Shown here in pieces: positions 7,789 to 13,855 of a DNA stretch of 29,943 nucleotides. How positions within the stretch are numbered: the first letter of the stretch is position 1; each line of letters begins with the position of its first letter. A program made the translations under genes and the position numbers. The stretch lies in IMG/VR virus record IMGVR_UViG_3300032304_000185, positions 1 through 29,943 of that record. The stretch is one strand, 5' to 3'. Source of the stretch: a virus. A model generated the notes under the pieces. That model had not been told where the DNA came from. It did not search any database and saw only the letters and a list, made by a program, of their open reading frames with translations.

Positions 7789-7915
7789 CGTAACGCTCCG
7801 CATCGTACCGTAACACCGTAACACCCTAAAGGGTGTGTTACGTTACGTTACGGTAAACTCGCCTTTGCCGCCGTAACAATGTTACGCCATGTTACGGCTT
7901 GTTACGGTTGTTACG
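7789..7915. repeat. Iteron-like GTTACG/CGTAAC array upstream of terS
   Basis: There are eleven copies of the hexamer in 127 bases. CGTAAC starts at 7789, 7809, 7817 and 7872. GTTACG starts at 7837, 7842, 7847, 7881, 7891, 7901 and 7910. The last four are spaced 10, 10 and 9 bases apart, about one helical turn. Three others overlap in tandem with a 5-base period. A 7-bp perfect inverted repeat ACACCCT/AGGGTGT (7821-7836) lies at the centre. This non-coding spacer between the replicase and terS is a candidate packaging site, replication origin or operator. Confidence 0.75.
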
Positions 7916-9776
7916 GACTAACTTTTATAATGAGTTTAGAACCTAATACTGTATCTTTAACCAGCCATCCCTTATCGTGCTTGCCTATAATTTCAGCATC
8001 GGTCAGATCCCTGATGATCATCCCCGGTCTGGCTGAAGACTTGAGGTGCTGATCAACCGAGTTGGCTTTGATGCCTTGCTCAAGCAAAAACGTCTTAAAC
8101 GCCTCTCGGCTGACGTATGGCATCTCATCCATAATTTCCGCACCGCCAACGAACCAAGCCCGCTCAAGATTGGCCTTGTGTTCTGCCAACTTGTCTTCCT
8201 TTGGTTGTGGGATACGAAGGTCGCCTTCTTGAAACATCTCAAACACCGCCCCAGGCAGCGGCATCCCATCCTCATCCTGCCAACCTAGATCTACTGGGCT
8301 GAGACATCCAAATAGATCTGCTGGTTCTGGCGCGTCTTTCTGCTTGGTGCAGCTAACGATAATCTCGTGAGTCTTGCCGTGAACCAGAATGCTCGCGTCC
8401 AATGCCCCACGCCACGCGCTAGAACCCCGCGCACGCTGTTTGGCTTCGTTACTGTGCCCAAGGTGATGTATCAACATGGTTGTGGCACTGAGAGCCATTG
8501 AGACCACGTTACAGGCATTGATCATGGCGCGTGAGTCTTTGGCGCTGTTCTCGTCCCCTGACATATGGTTGTTCAGGGTGTCGATGTTAACTAGCGCCAC
8601 TGGCTCGGAGGTCAATGCCCGGACTGCCGCAATCACCTGAGTCGCAGCGCCGGGTCCATCCATGTCAATGGCTTTGTTGCTAATTAGCAAGTTGTCCAGA
8701 CTATTTACGTTGTTCCGCTTGCACCAGCTCGCAATGCGCTGGCGCATTCCGTAGTTACCCTCACCTGCCAGATACACCACGATGCCAGGTTTAGTACGGA
8801 TGCCGTGCCAGTCGATCCCGCTGGCTATGCAGCAGGCCATGTCGAGCGCAACGAAAGTCTTACCCACTCCAGACTCGCCGTACATCATGGTTGTGGCGTA
8901 TGCGGGAAGCCAACCCTTCACAATCCACGGCACGGGGCTTGGTTGGCCCAAGAAGCTCGTCGCACGGGTCAGGAAGTAGTCGCGTGTCTCCTCTTGGGTG
9001 AAAAGCGTGTCAAGGGCCGCAGAACCGAGCGCGTTACTGGCCGCAACGTCTGCGTCTGGTTCGTACCTCGTGACTGATCTTGCGATCTGCTTGATCTCGC
9101 TCGATGGTAATGGGATCTCGCAGCGTGTCTCGTTTGCAACACTAATCGCGGCCAAGATCTCGGCTTCCGTCATCCCAAACGAGCGCATCGCCCCGGCCAG
9201 ACTCGTTAGGCCATCGTTGCGGTTACCTTGGATTAGATCCCCGTTAGTTGTGGGTGCAACCTTGCGCTGCCCAAGGAGCGGCAACCAATGGGTTGGTATC
9301 TCTGTTGGTGGAACACCGTCTAACGGATCGCTGGACGCTTCCCACTCGTAGGCGCGGTGCTCAATCGTTGACGGGTAGACGATGAAGTACCGGCCATCGG
9401 CTAACAGGTCTATCCCATCGGCCAGCTTGCAAGATCGGATGCCGTCAACGTGCTTGGCAACGTAATGCTGCCCACCACCTGCGGTCATCGCCATTACGCC
9501 ATCAGGGATCTGGCCGTGATCAGAGAGCCATTGCTCCCAATTAGCGTCGCCGCCGTTGCGTGGGTCAATGTCAAACACCACGATACCGCTGGCGCTGCCG
9601 CAAGCAATACCGACATTCAGATTCGGGTTCTGCCCCCACCAACGCTGGATCTGGGCGGGGTCTGTCGTCGCATCGTTGACCCCGTGAGCGGTGGCAGGAA
9701 CCTTGCCGTTTGGCACTACTGGTAACACTCGCCAGCCCCAACTTGCATACAAAAGCGCCGCGTCAATCTTGTTCAT
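7911..9776 (-). CDS. Bifunctional primase-polymerase / AAA ATPase (replicative helicase-like)
   Basis: With the ATG at 9776 the protein has 621 residues. The N-terminal 170 residues match a prim-pol domain: ALLYASWGWRVLPV, VGIACG, the acidic motif VFDIDPRNGG (D69, D71) and GGGQHY. The second half is a RecA/RepA-like ATPase (AAA_25 type) with Walker A YGESGVGKT near 299-307, Walker B VALVNIDT near 393-400 and RGSSAWRGALD. Such proteins prime and unwind DNA for phage replication. I reject an upstream ATG that would add 23 residues, because the prim-pol fold starts at MNKIDAALLY. The chosen start overlaps the cro-like gene by 14 bases, suggesting one transcript. Its stop falls inside the GTTACG array. 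Confidence 0.88.
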   Translation of the reverse strand: MNKIDAALLYASWGWRVLPVVPNGKVPATAHGVNDATTDPAQIQRWWGQNPNLNVGIACGSASGIVVFDIDPRNGGDANWEQWLSDHGQIPDGVMAMTAGGGQHYVAKHVDGIRSCKLADGIDLLADGRYFIVYPSTIEHRAYEWEASSDPLDGVPPTEIPTHWLPLLGQRKVAPTTNGDLIQGNRNDGLTSLAGAMRSFGMTEAEILAAISVANETRCEIPLPSSEIKQIARSVTRYEPDADVAASNALGSAALDTLFTQEETRDYFLTRATSFLGQPSPVPWIVKGWLPAYATTMMYGESGVGKTFVALDMACCIASGIDWHGIRTKPGIVVYLAGEGNYGMRQRIASWCKRNNVNSLDNLLISNKAIDMDGPGAATQVIAAVRALTSEPVALVNIDTLNNHMSGDENSAKDSRAMINACNVVSMALSATTMLIHHLGHSNEAKQRARGSSAWRGALDASILVHGKTHEIIVSCTKQKDAPEPADLFGCLSPVDLGWQDEDGMPLPGAVFEMFQEGDLRIPQPKEDKLAEHKANLERAWFVGGAEIMDEMPYVSREAFKTFLLEQGIKANSVDQHLKSSARPGMIIRDLTDAEIIGKHDKGWLVKDTVLGSKLIIKVSP

Positions 9777-9936
9777 GGTCTGCACGTAACTTGCCCTCAG
9801 TCTTAACTTCGATCTCGTACTGTCGCGCCATCGGCGGGCGTTCACCCCACCGATAGATCACTTGGGGCCAGACCCCAAGCGCATCGGCAAGCTTTTTCAG
9901 CCCGCCAAAGTGCTTGATCGCTTCCTCTGTTGTCAC
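9763..9936 (-). CDS. Cro/YdaS-like HTH repressor (57 aa)
   Basis: The predicted protein starts TTEEAIKHFGGLKKLADALG, then VWPQVIYRWGERPPMARQYE. This is the pattern of small Cro/YdaS-type repressors: helix, turn ALGV, recognition helix with Q-VIYRW, then P..R..EIE..T.G.L. The GTG at 9936 is chosen because AAGGAGA lies about five bases upstream. A longer ATG-initiated frame would give a Cys-rich, atypical N-terminus. It is the first gene of the leftward unit and probably binds the divergent promoter region to set early/late or rightward/leftward transcription. No CI-type partner or integrase is in the window. Confidence 0.8.
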   Translation of the reverse strand: MTTEEAIKHFGGLKKLADALGVWPQVIYRWGERPPMARQYEIEVKTEGKLRADHEQD

Positions 9937-9963
9937 TTTTTCTCCTTGGGTTGAAACTTTCTG

Positions 9964-9992
9964 TTGACACTCTAAAGTTAAACGGGCAAAGT
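9964..9992 (+). promoter_or_regulatory. Rightward sigma70-like promoter for the early operon
   Basis: A perfect TTGACA (9964-9969) is followed, after a 17-base spacer, by a weak -10 CAAAGT (9987-9992; three consensus matches). It lies upstream of the first plus-strand gene at 10049. The weak -10 suggests dependence on an activator or easy repression. Confidence 0.5.
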
Positions 9993-9997
9993 AGCAA
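9969..9997 (-). promoter_or_regulatory. Leftward sigma70-like promoter for cro-like and replicase genes
   Basis: On the minus strand TTGCTA (9992-9997), a 17-base spacer and TAGAGT (9969-9974) form a plausible promoter. It overlaps the rightward promoter almost completely. The near-palindrome ACTCTAAAGT at 9969-9978 covers this -10 and the end of the other -35, so it is a candidate Cro operator. Confidence 0.45.
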
Positions 9998-10048
9998 CAA
10001 CTGCACGAACCGATGGCCGGACGGTGCAGCAACACAGAGGTAAGTAGC

Positions 10049-10303
10049 ATGAACGATTGGAACAATTCACTAGAAGTTTGGTTGGGTTCAGGCAAGTTTG
10101 ACGCCAAGCAACGCGAGATTGGATACATCGTTGGTCTTAACGACAACGGGACCGAGTTCGCGGCATGGGTTCAGAACGGTCGCATGATCGGTCGTGACTT
10201 CAAAGACTTCGGCGTTACCCAACGCAGCAAAACTTTTGCAAGCCAACAAGAAGCTACTTCTTGGGCGTACAAGACCGCTAAAGAACGCATTGCAAACCTG
10301 TAA
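10049..10303 (+). CDS. Hypothetical early protein (84 aa)
   Basis: This is the first gene of the rightward operon. It begins MNDWNNSLEVWLGSGKFDAK and contains YIVGLNDNGTEFAAWVQNGR and a C-terminal helix with QQEATSWAYKTAKERI. I do not recognise a named family. The ATG at 10049 follows GAGG at about eight bases and is preferred over an upstream ATG at 10013, which would run into the promoter-proximal leader. Position suggests an immediate-early regulatory or host-takeover role, which is inference only. Confidence 0.65.
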   Translation: MNDWNNSLEVWLGSGKFDAKQREIGYIVGLNDNGTEFAAWVQNGRMIGRDFKDFGVTQRSKTFASQQEATSWAYKTAKERIANL

Positions 10304-10310
10304 ACCAACC

Positions 10311-10326
10311 GGGGGCCTCGGCCCCC
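10311..10326 (+). promoter_or_regulatory. Intercistronic GC hairpin before a Shine-Dalgarno
   Basis: A stem GGGGGC/GCCCCC with loop CTCG lies between the 84-aa gene and the next start, seven bases before AAGGAG. There is no T run, so it is more likely a processing, stability or attenuation element than a simple terminator. Confidence 0.45.
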
Positions 10327-10343
10327 ACAACCAAGGAGTAACC

Positions 10344-10454
10344 ATGAAGTTTGAACCTAAAGAAGACCCGCCTTGGGTCATTGTGCTGGCGTCCATCGCA
10401 GTTGGCGCATCTGCTGCCATCGTCTTGGTCTTGGCTTTAAGTGGAGGTCTGTGA
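10344..10454 (+). CDS. Small single-span membrane protein (36 aa)
   Basis: This 36-residue frame has a charged N-terminus MKFEPKEDPPW and one hydrophobic span of about 22 residues (VIVLASIAVGASAAIVLVLA). AAGGAG lies eight bases upstream of the ATG. Its TGA shares one base with the ATG of the ATPase gene (TGATG), which supports real translation and coupling. Function unknown. It could anchor an early complex or act on the host membrane. Confidence 0.6.
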   Translation: MKFEPKEDPPWVIVLASIAVGASAAIVLVLALSGGL

Positions 10455-11131
10455 TGGCAATCCAACTTAAACGCACAAAAGAAGCTACCGCGCAAGCGGT
10501 AAAGCTTTTGGTTTACGGTCAAGCCGGTGCGGGAAAGACCAGTCTTATCCCAACCCTGCCAAAACCCGTGATTCTAAGCGCAGAGGGCGGTTTGTTGAGT
10601 ATCGCTGATACCAATCTACCATTCATTGAAATCACGAGCATGGCGGAGCTTCAGGAGGCCTACAAGTGGCTTACCAGCAGCGCCGAGGCAGGTGAGTTCC
10701 AGTCGGTGGCGCTGGACAGTATCAGCGAGATCGCCGAGGTAGTGCTTAACGCTGAGAAGAAGATCAACAAAGATCCCAGAGCGGCGTATGGCGCGATGCA
10801 GGAACAGATGGCAGATGTTATCCGAGGCTTCCGCGATCTCCCCGGCAAGCACGTTTATATGTCGGCAAAATTGGAAAAAACTCAGGATGAGATGGGCCGC
10901 GTGTTGTATGCGCCCTCGATGCCGGGAAACAAGACAGGGCAATCATTGCCCTACTTCTTTGACGAGGTTCTGGCGTTGCGCGTGGAAAAAGACGCCGAGG
11001 GTTTTACCCGCCGCGCTTTGATGACCGACGGCGATGGGTTGTGGCTTGCTAAGGACCGCAGCGGCAAGTTGGAAGTGTGGGAAGACGCCGATCTTGGCGA
11101 GATCATTAAGAAAATTGGAGGTGCAGCATGA
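10454..11131 (+). CDS. Sak4-like RecA-fold ATPase (AAA_24)
   Basis: This 225-aa P-loop protein has Walker A VYGQAGAGKTSL (residues 20-31) and Walker B QSVALDSI (83-90). It also has the AAA_24 hallmarks LSAEGGLLSI and PGNKTGQSLPYFFDEVLAL, followed by ADLGEII. The family includes phage Sak4 single-strand annealing/recombination proteins that work with a cognate SSB. Here a DUF669-type SSB lies two genes downstream and a Cas4-like nuclease next, which fits a recombination module. The ATG at 10454 is chosen over the upstream ATG because it overlaps the preceding stop and starts just before the conserved beta-strand. Confidence 0.82.
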   Translation: MAIQLKRTKEATAQAVKLLVYGQAGAGKTSLIPTLPKPVILSAEGGLLSIADTNLPFIEITSMAELQEAYKWLTSSAEAGEFQSVALDSISEIAEVVLNAEKKINKDPRAAYGAMQEQMADVIRGFRDLPGKHVYMSAKLEKTQDEMGRVLYAPSMPGNKTGQSLPYFFDEVLALRVEKDAEGFTRRALMTDGDGLWLAKDRSGKLEVWEDADLGEIIKKIGGAA

Positions 11132-11532
11132 GAGTGTTTGATGACATTACGCTTGACGAACTGGCCGAGCGTTGGATTGGTTATAAGGAGGCCGAGAAGG
11201 TGGCCGTTGAATGCCGCCGTGAGATTGAGGACCAGATTGCAAAGAAGGTCAGCTTTCCTGAGACGTTTGAAGGCACTGAAAACGTGGTGCAAGTTGGGTC
11301 ACCATTTGCAATCAAGATTGAAGGTCGGGTTAATCGCACGGTCAACGCTGACAAGTTGCTAGTCATTGCCCATGAGACGGGTAGTGAAGAGCATTTGTCT
11401 ACGGTGTTCCGCTGGAAACCTGAGATTAATATGGCCGTCTGGAAAGCAACAGACGAGTCAATTACCAAACCGTTTGCGGCAGCAATAACTGCCAAACCCG
11501 GACGCCCTAGTTTTACTATCACAAGGAAGTAA
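11128..11532 (+). CDS. Conserved phage protein of unknown function (134 aa)
   Basis: The N-terminal half is helical and charged (TLDELAERWIGYKEAEKVAV, then CRREIEDQIAKKV). The C-terminal half is beta-rich with a basic end (KPGRPSFTITRK). Proteins of this layout, with a helix resembling a coil followed by a small beta domain, commonly sit between phage Sak4-like ATPases and SSB-like proteins. I cannot name a Pfam with certainty (DUF7173 is a possibility from memory). It overlaps the ATPase stop as ATGA and ends three bases before the SSB start. A role as recombination accessory is inferred from context. Confidence 0.6.
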   Translation: MRVFDDITLDELAERWIGYKEAEKVAVECRREIEDQIAKKVSFPETFEGTENVVQVGSPFAIKIEGRVNRTVNADKLLVIAHETGSEEHLSTVFRWKPEINMAVWKATDESITKPFAAAITAKPGRPSFTITRK

Positions 11533-11534
11533 AA

Positions 11535-12014
11535 ATGCTTTTAGACGAAACCTTTGACGTTGCCACGCTACCCCAGTCGGAGCGCAACTTTGAACCCCTG
11601 CCACAGGGCTGGTACACCGCAACAATCTCCAACGCAGAAGTGATGCCTACAAAGATGGGTAATGGCAAGTACATCAAGATCCGCTACGACATCCAAGGCC
11701 CGACGCACCAAGGGCGCGTGGTGTTTGGTAACTTGAACGTACGCAACCCCAACCCGAAGGCCGAGGAGATCGGGCGACAACAGTTGGGCGAGATCATGCG
11801 GGCGATTGGCCTGACTTCGCTCAAGGATACGGACCAGATGATCGGCGGCAACTTGTCAATCAAGTTGGATATTCGGATTTCAGAGCAATACGGCAATAGC
11901 AACGAGGTTAAGGGGTTTAAGTCGTTGTCTGGCGGTGCTGCACCTGCACCGAAGGCTGCGCAATCAGTTCCCGCTGCCGGTGTAAAAGCCGCGCCACCGT
12001 GGGCTAAGAAGTAA
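11535..12014 (+). CDS. Single-stranded DNA-binding protein, DUF669-like
   Basis: This 159-aa protein begins MLLDETFDVATLPQSE and contains PLPQGWYTATISNAEVMPTK, MGNGKYIKIRYDIQGP, then GRVVFGNLNVRNPNP and KAEEIGRQQLGEI. This is the DUF669 pattern, an OB-like fold that acts as SSB in several phages. The tail is Ala/Pro-rich and ends PPWAKK rather than the acidic DDDIPF tip of bacterial SSB, so it may not recruit host partners in the usual way. Its place between the Sak4-like ATPase and the Cas4-like nuclease fits single-strand annealing recombination and replication. Confidence 0.78.
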   Translation: MLLDETFDVATLPQSERNFEPLPQGWYTATISNAEVMPTKMGNGKYIKIRYDIQGPTHQGRVVFGNLNVRNPNPKAEEIGRQQLGEIMRAIGLTSLKDTDQMIGGNLSIKLDIRISEQYGNSNEVKGFKSLSGGAAPAPKAAQSVPAAGVKAAPPWAKK

Positions 12015-12026
12015 CAGGCAAAAAAA

Positions 12027-12049
12027 TGCCCCGGTGGAGTGCCGGGGCA
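12027..12049 (+). promoter_or_regulatory. Intercistronic GC hairpin before the Cas4-like gene
   Basis: A perfect stem TGCCCCGG/CCGGGGCA with a seven-base loop lies 12 bases after the SSB stop and just before AAGGAG. There is no T run, so it is not a classical terminator on this strand. It parallels the 10311 hairpin and could protect or process the operon mRNA. Confidence 0.45.
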
Positions 12050-12073
12050 AAGATACCAAGGAGAGAGCACGAA

Positions 12074-13099
12074 ATGAAAATCCCTGACGCTCAATATAGC
12101 ATTCCCGAGCTAATTGACCAACACCACGCAGACAAGCCAGAGAAGCCAAGGGCACATCTTGGTGCAAGCCAACTCGGTCACCCTTGTGACCGTTGGCTAT
12201 GGCTGTCGTTCCGCTGGGCGGTGGCAAGTAAGTTTGAAGGTCGCGTGTTGCGTATGTTTCGGCGCGGCCAGAATGAAGAAGCCACGATCAAGGACGATTT
12301 ACAAGCCATCGGCATCCAGTTTAAGCCAGGGGTAACGCAAGAACGGGTGGACTTTGGTTGCCACATTAGCGGGAGCATAGATGACATCGCAATATCTGGA
12401 GTGCCGGGAGCGCCACAGAAGAAACACGTTTGTGAGTACAAAACCCACAACAAAAAATCGTTTGAACAAGTCGAAGACAAGGGCGTGGAACGTGCCAAGT
12501 TTGATCACTTTGTGCAAATGCAGTCTTATATGCATGGCACTGGTATTGACCGCGCGTTGTATGTGGCTGTCTGCAAAGATGACGACAGACTCTACACCGA
12601 GCGGGTGGAGTACGACAAAGGCGTCGCCGAAAACGCAATAGCCCGTGGTAAGCGGATTGCATTGTCAGACCGAATGCCCGAGCCTTTGAGCGCAGACCCT
12701 AGCTGGTATCAATGCAAGTGGTGTCCAGCGCATGAGTTCTGCCACGGCGACCGTTTAACCAAAGAGGTCAACTGCCGCACCTGCGCCCATAGCACGGCGA
12801 CCGAGGATTCCAAGTGGATCTGCGAGCGCCACGCTGGTAATGAGATACCCGTTGAGTGGCAGCGTGAGGGTTGCGGTAGCCATGTCCTGCATCCCAATAT
12901 GGTCCCGTGGCAGCTCAAGGAAGCCGGCGACCAGTGGCAGGCAATCTACGTCATCAAAGGCAAAGAAGTGGTCAACGGCGAGCCAGGGGACGGTGTGTAC
13001 GGTTCTAAGGAGTTGGTTGCTAACGCTACTGCTTGTGCTGAGTCTGACGAAGGGATGATTGAGTTTCGTAAGATGTTTGATGCTCGAGTGGTGGGATGA
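12074..13099 (+). CDS. Cas4/RecB-like PD-(D/E)XK nuclease with Fe-S cysteines
   Basis: From the ATG at 12074 (AAGGAG about ten bases upstream) the protein has 341 residues. Nuclease motifs are ISGSIDDIAI (D103/D104), VCEYKTHN (E121, K123) and QMQSYMHG. One cysteine before the core (GHPCDRW, C38) and three after it (C214-x2-C217-x5-C223) match the 4Fe-4S arrangement of Cas4/AddB nucleases. A C-terminal extension has a second Cys set (C234, C237, C250, C267) that could bind zinc. The enzyme probably resects DNA ends for the neighbouring Sak4/SSB pair. The stop overlaps the methyltransferase ATG (ATGA). Confidence 0.82.
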   Translation: MKIPDAQYSIPELIDQHHADKPEKPRAHLGASQLGHPCDRWLWLSFRWAVASKFEGRVLRMFRRGQNEEATIKDDLQAIGIQFKPGVTQERVDFGCHISGSIDDIAISGVPGAPQKKHVCEYKTHNKKSFEQVEDKGVERAKFDHFVQMQSYMHGTGIDRALYVAVCKDDDRLYTERVEYDKGVAENAIARGKRIALSDRMPEPLSADPSWYQCKWCPAHEFCHGDRLTKEVNCRTCAHSTATEDSKWICERHAGNEIPVEWQREGCGSHVLHPNMVPWQLKEAGDQWQAIYVIKGKEVVNGEPGDGVYGSKELVANATACAESDEGMIEFRKMFDARVVG

Positions 13100-13855
13100 A
13101 TGAGTTGGCTTTATTCGCGGGCGCTGGTGGAGGAATACTCGGCGGCCACCTCCTCGGATGGCGCACAGTCTGTGCAGTCGAATGGGAACCCTACGCAGCT
13201 TGCGTACTTGCCGCCCGACAAAATGACGGCATTCTCCCGCCTTTCCCGATTTGGGATGACGTTCAAACCTTTGACGGAAAGCCTTGGGCAGGACGTGTTG
13301 ACGTCATATCTGGAGGATTTCCCTGTCAGGACATCTCAGCAGCAGGAGGTGGAGACGGCCTGGAAGGAGAAAGATCCGGAATGTGGTCACACATGGCTAG
13401 AGTTGTTGGCGAGGTTCGACCCCGTTACGTTTATGTGGAAAACTCCCCAATGCTCACTTCTAGAGGATTACACCGAGTTCTCGGAGACCTGTCCGAAATG
13501 GGGTTTGATGCAAGATGGGGTGTTGTATCAGCAGCAGAGTGCGGCGCCCCCCCACAGACGCGACAGGATCTGGATTCTGGCCAACTCCCGTGGCATCAGA
13601 TTGCAAGGGCGGGAAGTCCAACACGGTTCACTACAAAAACCAGAGGTTCGTAAGGATCAGCCAGACTACAGGCACAGAGTTTGGGGCGAAGCTGTCAGCC
13701 TCGTATCAGTTGATGACTGGAAATCCTTTGCCGGAAAGTTTTTCCGAGTGGATGATGGGTTGGCCTCCAGGGTGGACAGACTTAAATCCATTGGCAATGG
13801 ACAAGTACCAGCAGTGGCAGCAACAGCATGGAGGCTCTTAAATGATCCTGCGTGA
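13096..13855 (+). CDS. C5 cytosine DNA methyltransferase, frameshifted at a C7 run
   Basis: The first frame (ATG at 13096) has motif I LALFAGAGGGILGG, motif IV SGGFPCQDIS (catalytic C77), motif VI VYVENSP and the run to SAAECGAP. After the seven Cs at 13547-13553 this frame becomes nonsense and stops at 13653. Removing one C restores motif VIII (ECGAPHRRDRIWILA) and motif X (DRLKSIGNGQVPAVAATAWR), ending at 13855 with 252 aa. The intact enzyme would be a short Dcm-like C5 methylase. It could protect phage DNA from host restriction or alter replication. As written it lacks motifs VIII and X and should be inactive. A sequencing error, natural phase variation and +1 frameshifting are all possible. 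It overlaps the helicase start by 14 bases. Confidence 0.82.
13100..13841 (+). CDS. Overlapping ORF in the +1 frame of the methyltransferase gene (possible dual coding)
   Basis: An ATG four bases after the methylase ATG, directly after the nuclease TGA, opens a frame with no stop to the C7 run. The same one-C correction moves it into the frame that ends at 13841, immediately before the helicase ATG. The corrected product is 246 aa: MSWLYSRALVEEYSAA, FGMTFKPLTESLGQD, EDFPVRTSQQQE, ARFDPVTFMWKTPQCSL, FSETCPKWGLMQDGVLY, then GSGFWPTPVASD and PGWTDLNPLAMDKYQQWQ. From memory, proteins with this same series of motifs are annotated as hypothetical in many phages. They may be true products or mistaken shadows of methylase genes. 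Its key motif FPVRTSQ is the +1 reading of the catalytic FPCQDIS. Function unknown. Confidence 0.4.

Noticed and set aside
7837-7852. CRISPR-like or tandem microsatellite array
   Set aside because: The repeats are 6-mers on both strands with irregular or helical spacing and no spacers of uniform length; they do not form a CRISPR array.
9777-9845. N-terminal extension of the prim-pol protein to 9845
   Set aside because: The extension lies within the coding region of the Cro-like gene in another frame, is Arg-rich and lacks similarity to prim-pol starts. The ATG at 9776 fits the domain start.
9937-10146. ATG-initiated extension of the Cro-like frame to 10146
   Set aside because: It covers the promoter region and the start of the rightward gene and yields a Cys-rich, atypical sequence. 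The GTG at 9936 has a strong AAGGAGA before it.
13515-13841. Apparent independent plus-strand gene of 108 aa at the end of the methylase region
   Set aside because: It has no ribosome-binding site of its own and is the downstream continuation of the +1 frame after correcting the C7 run. It is listed as part of that overlapping frame instead.
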